This document shows, piece by piece, positions 1-7,508 of a DNA stretch of 9,227 nucleotides (positions are counted from its first letter, which is position 1; every line of letters starts with the position of its first letter). Under the pieces are notes generated by a model. It saw nothing but the letters and a program-made list of their open reading frames with translations, was not told the origin of the DNA and made no database searches. Both the position numbers and the translations under genes were made by a program. The DNA comes from Crocinitomicaceae bacterium (GTDB taxonomy: Bacteria > Bacteroidota > Bacteroidia > Flavobacteriales_D > Crocinitomicaceae), in NCBI GenBank assembly GCA_024643585.1, contig JAHEMP010000075.1, positions 1 to 9,227 on the forward strand, given 5' to 3'.

Positions 1-900
1 TGGGACCATGTATTCCAAATACGGAAAACTAACTTCAACGACATCGTGACCGGCGTTTTTTAATTTTTCGATGGTTAGATCCAATTGTTTTTTCACAGAA
101 GGATTTAACCCTTCATGGTTCAAACATTCCGAAATAACCGCAATTTTCCTTTTCCCAGCCGAAACGAAATCCGAATAATTAGAAATTTCTTTAGAAGAGG
201 AGGTACTGTCATTTTCATCTTTACCCGCCATTACTTCTAGCAATAAAGCGCTATCTTCCAATGTATTCGTAAATGGTCCAATTTGGTCAAATGACGATGC
301 GTAGGCAATTAATCCGTATCTGCTGATTCTACCGTACGTAGGCTTCATTCCGAAAGTCCCGGTAAAGGATGCAGGTTGACGTATGGAACCGCCAGTATCG
401 CTTCCCAAAGCTGCTGTACACATTCCTGCGGCAACTGCAGTTGCTGAACCGCCAGATGAACCTCCAGGGACTAAATTTTTATTAATTGGATTTTTAACAG
501 GGCCAAAAGCTGAGTTCTCATTCGAAGAACCCATTGCAAACTCGTCACAATTCAATCGACCGATGATAATTGCATCTTCGGCTAATAATCGCTCGACAAC
601 AGTAGCAGAATACAAACTTGTAAAACCTTCCAATATTTTGGATGATGCAGATACTTTATGGTCTTTGTAGCAAATGTTATCCTTCAATCCAATAACCATT
701 CCTGCCAAGCGACCTGCTTTTCCTTCTTTCAATTTCGCATCAACTTCTCTGGCTTTCTCCAACGCGGACTCTTCAAATACTTCTAAAAAAGCATTTAAAT
801 CCGAATTCTCTTCGATTTTTTCCAAATAACTTTTTACGATGTCCACCACGGATGAACCATCGGTTAAAGCTCTTTTAACCTCGCTGTAGTTGTGCAACAT
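1..900 (-). CDS. gatA: Asp-tRNA(Asn)/Glu-tRNA(Gln) amidotransferase subunit A, partial (C-terminus outside window)
   Basis: GatA is the amidase subunit of the GatCAB complex. It releases ammonia from glutamine so that misacylated Glu-tRNA(Gln) or Asp-tRNA(Asn) can be amidated in the cytosol. The first 300 residues are visible out of roughly 480 usual for the family; the reading frame runs off the left edge. The amidase signature is intact. Lys73 lies in GLKDN, Ser148 in VPGGSSGGSA and Ser172 in GSDTGGSIRQP. Their 75- and 24-residue spacings match the Lys-cisSer-Ser triad of the amidase signature family. The start at 898-900 (MLHNYSEV) fits the family N-terminus. Only 12 bp separate it from the tatA stop upstream, so the two genes are probably co-transcribed from the tatA promoter. 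No Shine-Dalgarno is seen; an A-rich stretch precedes the ATG. Identification is firm. Operon membership is inferred from spacing. Confidence 0.96.
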   Translation of the reverse strand, partial: MLHNYSEVKRALTDGSSVVDIVKSYLEKIEENSDLNAFLEVFEESALEKAREVDAKLKEGKAGRLAGMVIGLKDNICYKDHKVSASSKILEGFTSLYSATVVERLLAEDAIIIGRLNCDEFAMGSSNENSAFGPVKNPINKNLVPGGSSGGSATAVAAGMCTAALGSDTGGSIRQPASFTGTFGMKPTYGRISRYGLIAYASSFDQIGPFTNTLEDSALLLEVMAGKDENDSTSSSKEISNYSDFVSAGKRKIAVISECLNHEGLNPSVKKQLDLTIEKLKNAGHDVVEVSFPYLEYMVP

Positions 901-912
901 GTTTAAAGGGTT

Positions 913-1092
913 TTATTTTTTCTCTTCTGAGCTTTCCTCTTCAACATCTTTAGCTGAAGCATCTTTGAATTCTTTAACTCCTTTACCCAATCCTTTCATC
1001 AATTCTGGAATTTTTTTACCTCCAAAAAGCAACAAAACAACTACCAATATTGCAATCACTTGCCATGGTCCGAAAACGCCTAAAATCATCAT
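913..1092 (-). CDS. tatA: Sec-independent (twin-arginine) translocase subunit TatA/TatE
   Basis: A 59-residue protein with the standard TatA layout. It has a short periplasmic N-terminus, one transmembrane helix (about residues 10-22, WQVIAILVVVLLLF), the Phe-Gly hinge (F23-G24), a basic amphipathic helix (about 26-43, KKIPELMKGLGKGVKEFK) and a charged soluble tail rich in Glu and Lys. TatA oligomerises in the inner membrane to form the passage for folded twin-arginine proteins recruited by TatC. Two consecutive in-frame ATGs (1090-1092 and 1087-1089) are possible starts; the first is used here. A perfect TAnnTTTG -7 box lies 16 bp upstream, so the mRNA leader would be very short. The gene is shorter than most annotation cut-offs. 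No tatC is visible in the window, so the TatC partner must be encoded elsewhere. Family assignment is confident; the choice between A and E type is not meaningful here. Confidence 0.93.
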   Translation of the reverse strand: MMILGVFGPWQVIAILVVVLLLFGGKKIPELMKGLGKGVKEFKDASAKDVEEESSEEKK

Positions 1093-1108
1093 TCTAAAAA
1101 ATTTTGTA

Positions 1109-1116
1109 CAAAGTTA
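1109..1116 (-). promoter_or_regulatory. Putative Bacteroidota -7 element for tatA-gatA
   Basis: The minus strand reads TAACTTTG, a perfect match to the Bacteroidota sigma -7 consensus TAnnTTTG, 16 bp upstream of the tatA ATG. No clear TTG/TTTG -33 element is found 19-21 bp further upstream, so this rests on the -7 box and position alone. The transcript would have a leader of only about 10-15 nt. Confidence 0.5.
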
Positions 1117-1277
1117 CCAAAAATTAACGGCTAAGTTACGGTATTCGGGCTAATTGGAAGTGCGAAAAAAGTTTAAATTGTTCAAATGCTCGTTATTTTA
1201 AGATACGCCAAAAGCTATTCATTCTTTAGAATGGAATCCAAGACTTTGAAAAATTTTTTTTACTCGGTCTTTTTTAA

Positions 1278-1285
1278 TAAATTTA
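1278..1285 (+). promoter_or_regulatory. Weak candidate -7 element for the T9SS cargo gene
   Basis: TAAATTTA matches the TAnnTTTG consensus at all but the last base, 42 bp before the ATG at 1328. The region 19-21 bp upstream is only a T-run with no TTG. The rest of the 235-bp gap 1093-1327 shows no gene, RNA or repeat. Confidence 0.25.
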
Positions 1286-1327
1286 CAATTCTCCATTAAA
1301 GCGCTGAGCTTTCCTTATTTCAAAGTT

Positions 1328-2410
1328 ATGAAAAACAAAATTTCAGCTTTTTTATTCTTAATGATCCTATTGAATTGTTTTCAAGGGATAAGTCAGATAT
1401 CGAATTACTCCAAAACAATTACCTTCAACAGTATAACCATACCTGCTGGTTCGTGTTATATCGATCACGATGACGGTAATGGTTGGAACGGAGCTCTTGA
1501 GGATCCTACCATCGTTGTTCGCTGTAATTCAGCCAATGGAACCGTACTTTTTTCCAAAACTTGGTCGGCTCTTATTTCATCAAGTGGTACATACAATTTA
1601 ATGTTTCCTGCATTTGCCTGTTCACCGGCTGGAAACTCATTTGTCATTGACCCTGTAAATATTCTTTTGGTTTCATCAATAAATCTCTACGTTCTAACAT
1701 TTGAGCGAGAAAACTCTAGTTGCGATAATCCGAATAATCAGGATTGTTTGGGTCAAGGAATGCGTAATTTCAATTTGAATGTTGGATCGTATTCCATAAA
1801 TATGGGTGATATAATCTATAACTATACGGTTACACAAGCTCCAAGTGCTGCTTCAGGGACTTTCTGTGGATTGGCTCTTCCAATTGAATTGTCTTCTTTT
1901 GAAGTAATTCAAATGGGGAATTTTGCTGAGCTCCTTTGGAAAACTTCCTCAGAAAGAAACAATGACTTTTTCACTATTGAACGTTCAATTAATGGCTTGG
2001 ATTGGGAAGAAAGACATAGAATCGATGGTGCTGGAAATTCAAATACAGAATTAAGTTATCGCCTTCTGGACGAGAACACAATTTTAGGAACAACCTATTA
2101 TCGACTGAAGCAAACGGATTTTGATGGTGTATTTACGTATTCTGATATTTTGAGCTACAGATTTTCAAATGAAAATTATAATCAATTACTCGTTTATCCC
2201 AACCCATCATCAACCGACCTAATTCAAGTGTTTGGTAATAATTTGCAAAATGAAAGTTTGAAAATACATGATCTTTATGGCCATGACTTAACAAATCAGA
2301 TAGTTATCACAAATGCCGAAAGTGGGCTTATTTTAAACATATCGTCTATTAAACCAGGATATTATTTTCTGACATCTGACTCTTCCACTGCCAAGTTTCT
2401 GAAGCTTTGA
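1328..2410 (+). CDS. Secreted protein of unknown function with T9SS type A sorting domain
   Basis: A 360-residue secreted protein. Residues 1-22 form a Sec signal peptide with a hydrophobic core and likely cleavage in GIS|Q. Cys17 is not in a good lipobox (Asn at -1), so a lipoprotein is unlikely. Residues about 23-182 form a domain I do not recognise. It is rich in Ser, Asn and aromatic residues, has cysteines at 43, 66, 98, 132, 140 and 180, and carries an Asp/Gly/Asn-rich stretch (DHDDGNGWNG, 46-55) that might bind metal. Residues about 184-278 (LPIELSSF to SDILSYR) are the Bacteroidota module that commonly precedes the sorting domain, with the hallmark YYRLKQTDFDG. Residues about 287-360 are the type A sorting domain, with YPNPSS near its start and KPGYYFL...KFLKL at the end. 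The protein should therefore cross the outer membrane through T9SS and be cleaved or anchored there. No neighbouring gene suggests a substrate, and nothing catalytic was recognised. Topology and secretion route are confident; function is unknown. Confidence 0.88.
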   Translation: MKNKISAFLFLMILLNCFQGISQISNYSKTITFNSITIPAGSCYIDHDDGNGWNGALEDPTIVVRCNSANGTVLFSKTWSALISSSGTYNLMFPAFACSPAGNSFVIDPVNILLVSSINLYVLTFERENSSCDNPNNQDCLGQGMRNFNLNVGSYSINMGDIIYNYTVTQAPSAASGTFCGLALPIELSSFEVIQMGNFAELLWKTSSERNNDFFTIERSINGLDWEERHRIDGAGNSNTELSYRLLDENTILGTTYYRLKQTDFDGVFTYSDILSYRFSNENYNQLLVYPNPSSTDLIQVFGNNLQNESLKIHDLYGHDLTNQIVITNAESGLILNISSIKPGYYFLTSDSSTAKFLKL

Positions 2411-2507
2411 TATCATTATTAATTTGCTTTCTTCGTTAGGCATTTTGCCAAAATTTGAATGGCTTAATTTAGAAGGAGGTAGTACGCATACAATATGAAT
2501 TTAACAA

Positions 2508-2537
2508 AAAAGCCGTTCTCTTCAGAAAACGGCTTTT
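2508..2537. terminator. Bidirectional intrinsic terminator between T9SS gene and infB
   Basis: A 10-bp perfect stem, AAAAGCCGTT (2508-2517) and AACGGCTTTT (2528-2537), with a 10-nt loop. A/T runs on both sides provide a T-tract in either direction. It lies 20 nt past the infB stop on the minus strand and about 97 nt past the T9SS gene stop on the plus strand, so it can serve both converging units. Both stems are A/T-closed around a GCCG core. Confidence 0.85.
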
Positions 2538-2556
2538 AAATTATTTTTAATATCTA

Positions 2557-5376
2557 TTACAACTTACGTGCAACTTCCACTTCTTCGAAAGCTTCAACAA
2601 TGTCGCCCACTTTGATGTCGTTGAATTTGTCAATATTCAAACCACATTCGTAGTTGTTTTTAACTTCTTTCACGTCGTCTTTGAATCGTTTCAATGAACC
2701 TAAAGTACCTGTGTGAACCACAATTCCATCGCGGATAACACGTATTTTCGAAGAACGTTTGATAGTTCCATCTAATACGTAACAACCTGCAATTGTTCCA
2801 ACTTTCGTAATATCGAATGTTTCACGGATTTCAGCTGAACCAAGAATTTTCTCTTCGATGTCTGGAGAAAGCATTCCTTCCATTGCTGATTTGATTTCGT
2901 CGATTGCTTTGTAGATAATAGAGTACAAACGGATATCGATTTCTTCTTGCTCAGCTAATTTTCTAGCGCCTAATGTCGGTCGAACTTGGAAACCAACGAT
3001 AATTGCGTCAGAAGCAGATGCTAAGTTGACATCAGCTTCGGAGATCGCTCCTACACCTTTGTGGACAACTCGAATGGCAATTTGCTCTGTTGACAAGTTC
3101 AACAATGAATCTGCCAAGGCTTCGATAGAACCATCAACGTCACCTTTAACGATCAAGTTCAACTCTTTAAAGTCACCAATCGCCAAACGACGACCAATTT
3201 CATCCAAAGTAATATGTTTCGTTGTACGCAAACCTTGTTCACGGTACAATTGTTCTCTTTTCGTTGCGATTGAACGCGCTTCACGCTCATCTTCCAATAC
3301 ATGGAATTTATCACCCGCACTTGGCGCACCGTTAATTCCCAAAATAGAAACTGGACAAGCTGGTCCGGCTTCCTTCAAAATAACTCCGTGCTCATCGTGC
3401 ATGGCTCTAACACGACCGTGATTACGACCAACCAATACAACGTCACCGACTTTTAAAGTTCCAGCTTCTACAAGCATATTGGTAACGTAGCCTTTTCCTT
3501 TGTCCAAAGAAGATTCGATAACCGTACCATTCGCACGTTTGTTTGGATTTGCTTTCAAATCCAACAAGTCAGCTTCTAACAATACTTTTTCCAACAATTC
3601 CTCGATGTTCAAACCTTGTTTTGCTGAAATTTCTTGACATTGGTATTTACCACCCCAATCTTCTACTAAAATGTTCATAGCAGACAGTTGTTCGCGGATT
3701 TTATCAGGGTTTGCACCCGGTCTATCAATTTTATTTATGGCAAATACCATTGGTACATTTGCGGCTTGAGCGTGAGAGATTGCCTCTTTTGTTTGAGGCA
3801 TCACGTCATCATCCGCAGCCACAATGATAATGGCAACATCCGTTACTTGAGCACCACGTGCACGCATGGCCGTAAAGGCTTCGTGACCAGGTGTATCCAA
3901 GAATGTCAAACGACGGTTGTTTTTAAGTAACACAGAATAAGCACCAATATGTTGGGTGATTCCTCCGGCTTCCCCTTCGATAACGTTTTCATTACGAATT
4001 CTATCCAACAAGGATGTCTTACCGTGGTCAACGTGACCCATTACGGTAATAATTGGTGGACGAGTTTCTAATTCTTCAGGTTTATCCTCAATTACTGGAA
4101 TTGCATCTTGCGTTTCAGCGCTAACGAATTCCGTTTGGAATCCAAATTCCTCCGCAACAATTTGAATTGTTTCAGCATCCAAACGTTGGTTGATGGAAGC
4201 AAAAATCCCCAACGACATACAAGCAGAAATTACTTGAGTCGATTGAACGTTCATCATACTTGCCAATTCTGAAACGGTAACGAATTCTGACAGCTTCAAG
4301 AATCTTTCTTGTGCTTCTTGTTCCATTTGCTCCACCTCTCGGCGTTGCGCATTTACATCTCTTTTAGCACGTCTGTTTTTGGAAGCTTTTGATTTTCCTC
4401 CTTTGTTAGAAAGTCTAGCAAGTGTATCCTTGATTTCTTTCTCAATATCTTTTTCTGTTATTTCAGCTTTTGGTGCACGTGGAGCATTTTTGTCAAAACG
4501 TTTATTCGCTCCGCCTCCATTTGCTCCTCTCGGTCCATTGCCATTTCCAGCATTAGGATTTGGCGTATTTGGTCTTGCCGACTCTGGCTTTTTGATTCTT
4601 TTACGTTTCTTACGGTCAGCGTCTGAAGTTTTATTGGACGTTTTTGGCTTTTCGACCGGAAGTTCAATTTTACCCAAAACAGTTGGTCCAGACAATTTTC
4701 TTTGTCCTACGCGAATGGTTTCTATCTCCTGTCTTTCTGGTTCTTTCGAAGTTTCTTCTACTTTCTCCTCCTTCTTAGCTTTTTCTTTAGAAGAAGCCAT
4801 TACTTGCTTCGTTACCTCAGCAGCAGCCGCTTTTTCTTCTTTTTTCTCCTCTTGCGTTTTTTTGCTAGGGCGAGTTTTAGAATTAATAGAATCTAAATCT
4901 ATTTTTCCTACCACACGCACGTCTGAGGTAGATTCTTCTGAAACTTGTACTTCTGGTTCTTTCGGAACTTCAGGTTTCTCTGTTTCCGTTTTCTCAACTT
5001 TTGGTTCAGGAACTACAACCTCAACTTTATCTTCTTTCTCTATTTCAGGAGTTGGAACTGGAGTTGGAGTTTCCACAACAGCCACTTCTGGTGATTCTTC
5101 CACCTTTTCCTTAACAGGTACTTCATCTTCTCTTTGATCGCGCAAAGAAATCGTCTCTCTTTTTTCGCGAGCTGGAATAACTTGTTTCGTTTTTTCTTTC
5201 AATGAAAAATCGGCTGCGAACTCAGTGCTCAACAATTCAAAATGTTCACCTTCCAACTTTGTGTTGGGGTTCGAGTCAATTTTCACTCCTTTGGAATCCA
5301 GGAATTCAACCAATGTAGAGATTCCTACATTGAGTTCACCTGCTGCTTTTCCTAATCGTATTGGTCTATTCGCCAT
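2557..5376 (-). CDS. infB: Translation initiation factor IF-2
   Basis: IF-2 is the GTPase that brings fMet-tRNA to the 30S subunit and promotes 50S joining. The 939 residues are long, as is common in Bacteroidota. An IF2-N-like module occupies about residues 4-55 (IRLGKAAGELNVGISTLVEFL). A charged Pro/Glu/Lys linker of about 60-300 ends in a Gly/Asn stretch, followed by a basic helix (about 303-360) and a second IF2-N module (about 361-418). The GTPase domain has G1 GHVDHGKT (447-454), G2 GGITQHIG (471-478), G3 DTPGHEAF (494-501, catalytic-type His498), G4 NKID (548-551) and G5 SAK (584-586). Domains II, III and IV follow to the C-terminus, where the fMet-tRNA-binding C2 domain sits. The linker contains two copies of a V-x-GKI(D/E)L motif (about 156-161 and 233-239). 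The start at 5374-5376 (MANRPIRLGKAA) agrees with the family. It follows nusA but is separated from it by a terminator and its own promoter. Identification is essentially certain. Confidence 0.98.
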   Translation of the reverse strand: MANRPIRLGKAAGELNVGISTLVEFLDSKGVKIDSNPNTKLEGEHFELLSTEFAADFSLKEKTKQVIPAREKRETISLRDQREDEVPVKEKVEESPEVAVVETPTPVPTPEIEKEDKVEVVVPEPKVEKTETEKPEVPKEPEVQVSEESTSDVRVVGKIDLDSINSKTRPSKKTQEEKKEEKAAAAEVTKQVMASSKEKAKKEEKVEETSKEPERQEIETIRVGQRKLSGPTVLGKIELPVEKPKTSNKTSDADRKKRKRIKKPESARPNTPNPNAGNGNGPRGANGGGANKRFDKNAPRAPKAEITEKDIEKEIKDTLARLSNKGGKSKASKNRRAKRDVNAQRREVEQMEQEAQERFLKLSEFVTVSELASMMNVQSTQVISACMSLGIFASINQRLDAETIQIVAEEFGFQTEFVSAETQDAIPVIEDKPEELETRPPIITVMGHVDHGKTSLLDRIRNENVIEGEAGGITQHIGAYSVLLKNNRRLTFLDTPGHEAFTAMRARGAQVTDVAIIIVAADDDVMPQTKEAISHAQAANVPMVFAINKIDRPGANPDKIREQLSAMNILVEDWGGKYQCQEISAKQGLNIEELLEKVLLEADLLDLKANPNKRANGTVIESSLDKGKGYVTNMLVEAGTLKVGDVVLVGRNHGRVRAMHDEHGVILKEAGPACPVSILGINGAPSAGDKFHVLEDEREARSIATKREQLYREQGLRTTKHITLDEIGRRLAIGDFKELNLIVKGDVDGSIEALADSLLNLSTEQIAIRVVHKGVGAISEADVNLASASDAIIVGFQVRPTLGARKLAEQEEIDIRLYSIIYKAIDEIKSAMEGMLSPDIEEKILGSAEIRETFDITKVGTIAGCYVLDGTIKRSSKIRVIRDGIVVHTGTLGSLKRFKDDVKEVKNNYECGLNIDKFNDIKVGDIVEAFEEVEVARKL

Positions 5377-5492
5377 ATATTCTTTTGTGCCCTTCTTTTA
5401 TTTTGAAATTCATCTCAAGGACAAAAATGAATTTTATTTTTTTAAGAAACTAACAATCAAGTAATTACGTTTCTTCAATTTGATATTGCAAT

Positions 5493-5517
5493 AAAAGAGG
5501 GGACATCGGCCCCCTTC
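5493..5517 (-). promoter_or_regulatory. Terminator-like hairpin in the infB leader (putative attenuator)
   Basis: On the minus strand GAAGGGGGCCGATGTCCCC is followed by TCTTTTAT. It folds as GGGG/CCCC extended inward by G-U and C-G pairs around a CGAU tetraloop. Outward, an A-U pair and, past one bulged A, a G-C pair close it. The T-run follows directly. It starts 21 nt after the -7 box and ends 116 nt before the infB ATG. Its right arm and T-run (GTCCCCTCTTTT) are identical to those of the rimP leader hairpin at 7509-7532. Fold and sequence are visible; an attenuation role is inference, and a protein-binding or RNA-stabilising role is equally possible. Confidence 0.55.
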
Positions 5518-5538
5518 GTCTATTCCAGAAAATCAGTA

Positions 5539-5569
5539 CAAAATTAGATAAATTATCTCGCTTTTACAA
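5539..5569 (-). promoter_or_regulatory. infB promoter (TTG-N20-TAATTTTG)
   Basis: The minus strand has TTG at 5569-5567, 20 bp, then TAATTTTG at 5546-5539, which fits the Bacteroidota TTTG / TAnnTTTG promoter with usual spacing. The predicted transcript starts near 5532-5535 and has a leader of about 155 nt. The position, downstream of the nusA terminator and upstream of infB, supports independent expression of infB. Confidence 0.65.
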
Positions 5570-5725
5570 GCTTTACTAGGGGAAGCGCCCTCGTTGTTTG
5601 TACTTTTTTGTCCGAAATTTCAAAATGAGGCAAAAATCAGGGCTAGCTATTTGAAAATAAATGAATAAAATCGACCTCTTTTCTCTCGAATAAATTTGAG
5701 TACAACGAAGCTCAATTATAAATTA

Positions 5726-5760
5726 AAAAAGGGCTGTCTATTTGATTGACAGCCCTTTTT
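5726..5760 (-). terminator. Intrinsic terminator downstream of nusA
   Basis: A perfect 13-bp stem, AAAAAGGGCTGTC (5726-5738) paired with GACAGCCCTTTTT (5748-5760), with a 9-nt loop. On the minus strand it lies 20 nt past the nusA stop and ends in a run of six T. This is one of the strongest hairpins in the window and should stop most rimP-nusA transcription before infB. Confidence 0.88.
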
Positions 5761-5780
5761 GTATTTCCAAATTTTACTTT

Positions 5781-7016
5781 TTATTCGAATTCTGAACGTA
5801 ATATTTTCATTACTTCTTCTACCGTTTCTTGTTCCAAATCTGTTCTTTGAACCAAGTCTTCTGGTGTGATTTCCAATACAGATTTCGCTGTATCACAACC
5901 AATTGCTTTCAATTCGTCAATAATCCAGCTATCGATTTCATCTGCAAATTCTTCCAAATCCACATCTTCAACGTCCACTTCGCCATCACGGTACACATCC
6001 AATTCATATCCGCAAAGTTTACCTGCCAATTTGATGTTGTGACCCCCACGGCCGATTGCCAAAGAAACTTGATCTGCTTTCATGAATACTTTTGCGCGTC
6101 CGTCTTCTTCAGAAATTTCAATGGAAGTGATTTTCGCTGGAGACAAAGCTCTTGCAATCAACAATTGAGGATTTGCTGTGTAATTGATAACGTCAATGTT
6201 TTCGTTTTTCAACTCACGAACGATACCGTGAATACGAGAACCTTTCATACCAACACAAGCTCCAACTGGATCTACTCTATCATCGTAAGATTCAACTGCA
6301 ACTTTCGCTCTTTCTCCTGGCTCACGAACAATTTTCTTAATCGTAATCAAACCGTCAAATACTTCTGGAACTTCCAATTCGAACAAACGCTCCAAGAATT
6401 CTGGTGCTGTTCTAGAAAGGATAATTACTGGACTTGCATTTCGCATGTCCACTTTCGCAACAACTGAACGAATCGATTCTCCTTTTTTGAAGTAATCGGA
6501 AGGAATTTGCTCTGATTTTGGCAACAACAACTCGTTTCCTTCGTCGTCCAATACCATAATTTCTTTCTTCCAAACTTGGTAAACTTCTCCTGTAACAATT
6601 TCTCCAATTTTCTCTTTGTAGATTTTGTACAAGTTGTCTTTCTCCAATTCCATGATACGAGAAATCAAGTTTTGACGCAAAGACAAAACGTTTCTACGAC
6701 CGAAATCAGCGAATTTAAATTCTTCTGTTACCTCTTCACCAATTTCGAAATCCGGTTCGATTTTAATGGCATCCGAGTAGGCAATTTCTGTGTTTGGATC
6801 TTCCACCTCACCGTCATCAACGATTTCTTTGTTCAAGAAAATTTGAACGTCACCTTTATCGATGTTTACAACGATATCGATGTGTTCATCCGAGTTGAAT
6901 TTTTTCTTCAACATCGCGCGGAATACATCTTCCAACACACGCTGCATTGTTTGCTTGTCGATGTTTTTTAACTCTTTAAACTCCGAGAACGAGTCAACTA
7001 ATTCTAAGCTATTCAT
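5781..7016 (-). CDS. nusA: Transcription termination/antitermination factor NusA
   Basis: NusA binds RNA polymerase near the exit channel and modulates pausing, intrinsic termination and antitermination. The 411 residues contain an N-terminal polymerase-binding domain (about 1-130) and an S1 domain (about 137-200, GEIVTGEVYQV to VVAKVDM). KH1 has its loop GMKG at 256-259 in VGACVGMKGSRI, and KH2 has GRGG at 322-325 in AIGRGGHNIKLAG. An acidic C-terminal segment (about 345-411, LEEFADEIDSWIIDELKAIGCDTAKSVLEI) resembles a single helix-hairpin-helix AR-type repeat. E. coli NusA (495 residues) has two such repeats and Bacillus-type NusA none, so this is an intermediate form. The ATG at 7014-7016 is only 6 bp after the rimP stop, so the two genes form one transcription unit. 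The terminator just downstream separates it from infB. Identification is certain; the AR-repeat call is by pattern only. Confidence 0.98.
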   Translation of the reverse strand: MNSLELVDSFSEFKELKNIDKQTMQRVLEDVFRAMLKKKFNSDEHIDIVVNIDKGDVQIFLNKEIVDDGEVEDPNTEIAYSDAIKIEPDFEIGEEVTEEFKFADFGRRNVLSLRQNLISRIMELEKDNLYKIYKEKIGEIVTGEVYQVWKKEIMVLDDEGNELLLPKSEQIPSDYFKKGESIRSVVAKVDMRNASPVIILSRTAPEFLERLFELEVPEVFDGLITIKKIVREPGERAKVAVESYDDRVDPVGACVGMKGSRIHGIVRELKNENIDVINYTANPQLLIARALSPAKITSIEISEEDGRAKVFMKADQVSLAIGRGGHNIKLAGKLCGYELDVYRDGEVDVEDVDLEEFADEIDSWIIDELKAIGCDTAKSVLEITPEDLVQRTDLEQETVEEVMKILRSEFE

Positions 7017-7022
7017 TTTACT

Positions 7023-7499
7023 CTATTTAAATGATATGACAATTTTTGTTTCCTTTATTTCATTCATCGGGAAATATTTTTCCTCCACGATGTCTTCTTT
7101 CTTTTTTGTGCCTTCAATCTTAACCCGTTTTTCTTGACGAATGGTCAAACCTTTCTCGTCGACCTGGATCAGTTCTCCGGTTTCAATTGTTTTGTTGTTC
7201 AATTTTACCGTCACCTCTCTTCCGATGTTCTTGACAAATTGCTTCAAAACGCGTAAAGGCTTATCCAAACCGGCTGATGAAACGTGCAATTCGAAATCTT
7301 GCTCTTCGCGATCCAAATTGTGCTCAACATTTCGCGAAACCGACATACAATCGTTGATGGAAACGTTTCCATCTTCCTTGTCAATTTCTACATTGATAAT
7401 ATTATTACTTGAAATCTTCAACGATACCACAAACAGCCCAGCGTCTAGCTCTGCCATTCGTTCGTCGATCAATTCCATTACTTTTTTCTTTGCAATCAT
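7023..7499 (-). CDS. rimP: Ribosome maturation factor RimP
   Basis: RimP assists late maturation of the 30S subunit and is classically encoded just ahead of nusA, as here. The 158-residue product has the N-terminal domain (about 1-83) with the conserved ELHVSSAGLDKPLR (70-83), followed by a small SH3-like C-terminal domain (about 86-158, with REVTVKL and GLTIRQEKRVKIEG). The open frame extends upstream to 7601. The ATG at 7497-7499 (MIAKKKVMELIDERM) was chosen because it matches the family N-terminus, and the extension would read through the promoter and leader hairpin. No Shine-Dalgarno is seen. The start lies only 13 nt after the leader hairpin, so the folded RNA could also limit ribosome access. 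A good promoter is found at 7562-7591. The stop is TAG, 6 bp before nusA. Confidence 0.95.
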   Translation of the reverse strand: MIAKKKVMELIDERMAELDAGLFVVSLKISSNNIINVEIDKEDGNVSINDCMSVSRNVEHNLDREEQDFELHVSSAGLDKPLRVLKQFVKNIGREVTVKLNNKTIETGELIQVDEKGLTIRQEKRVKIEGTKKKEDIVEEKYFPMNEIKETKIVISFK

Positions 7500-7508
7500 T
7501 TGGCTATA

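Larger units (their letters stand above)
5377..5780. other. 404-bp intergenic region between nusA and infB
   Basis: No credible coding sequence was found on either strand. In minus-strand order it holds the nusA terminator (5726-5760), about 155 bp of AT-rich sequence with no recognised feature, the infB promoter (5539-5569), a terminator-like leader hairpin (5493-5517) and about 115 nt of AT-rich leader up to the infB ATG. The length is unusual for a gap inside the normally compact nusA-infB cluster. Confidence 0.8.

Noticed and set aside
1328..1396. Lipoprotein signal in the T9SS cargo protein (Cys17)
   Set aside because: The residue before the Cys is Asn, not Gly/Ala/Ser, and a better signal peptidase I site follows at GIS|Q.
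2471..2539. A consensus-like AGAAGGAGGT (2471-2480) followed by a 14-codon ORF starting at 2495
   Set aside because: The ORF coincides with the bidirectional terminator hairpin, the 14-nt spacing is too long for a functional Shine-Dalgarno, and Bacteroidota rarely use one. Most likely coincidence.
4379..5137. 252-codon open frame on the plus strand
   Set aside because: It is the antisense of the low-complexity IF-2 linker. Its Ser/Phe-rich composition is the mirror of Glu/Lys codons, and infB is unmistakable on the other strand.
5829..6467. 212-codon open frame on the plus strand opposite nusA
   Set aside because: It is a shadow of nusA with Cys/Asn/Phe-rich, non-protein-like composition and no promoter.
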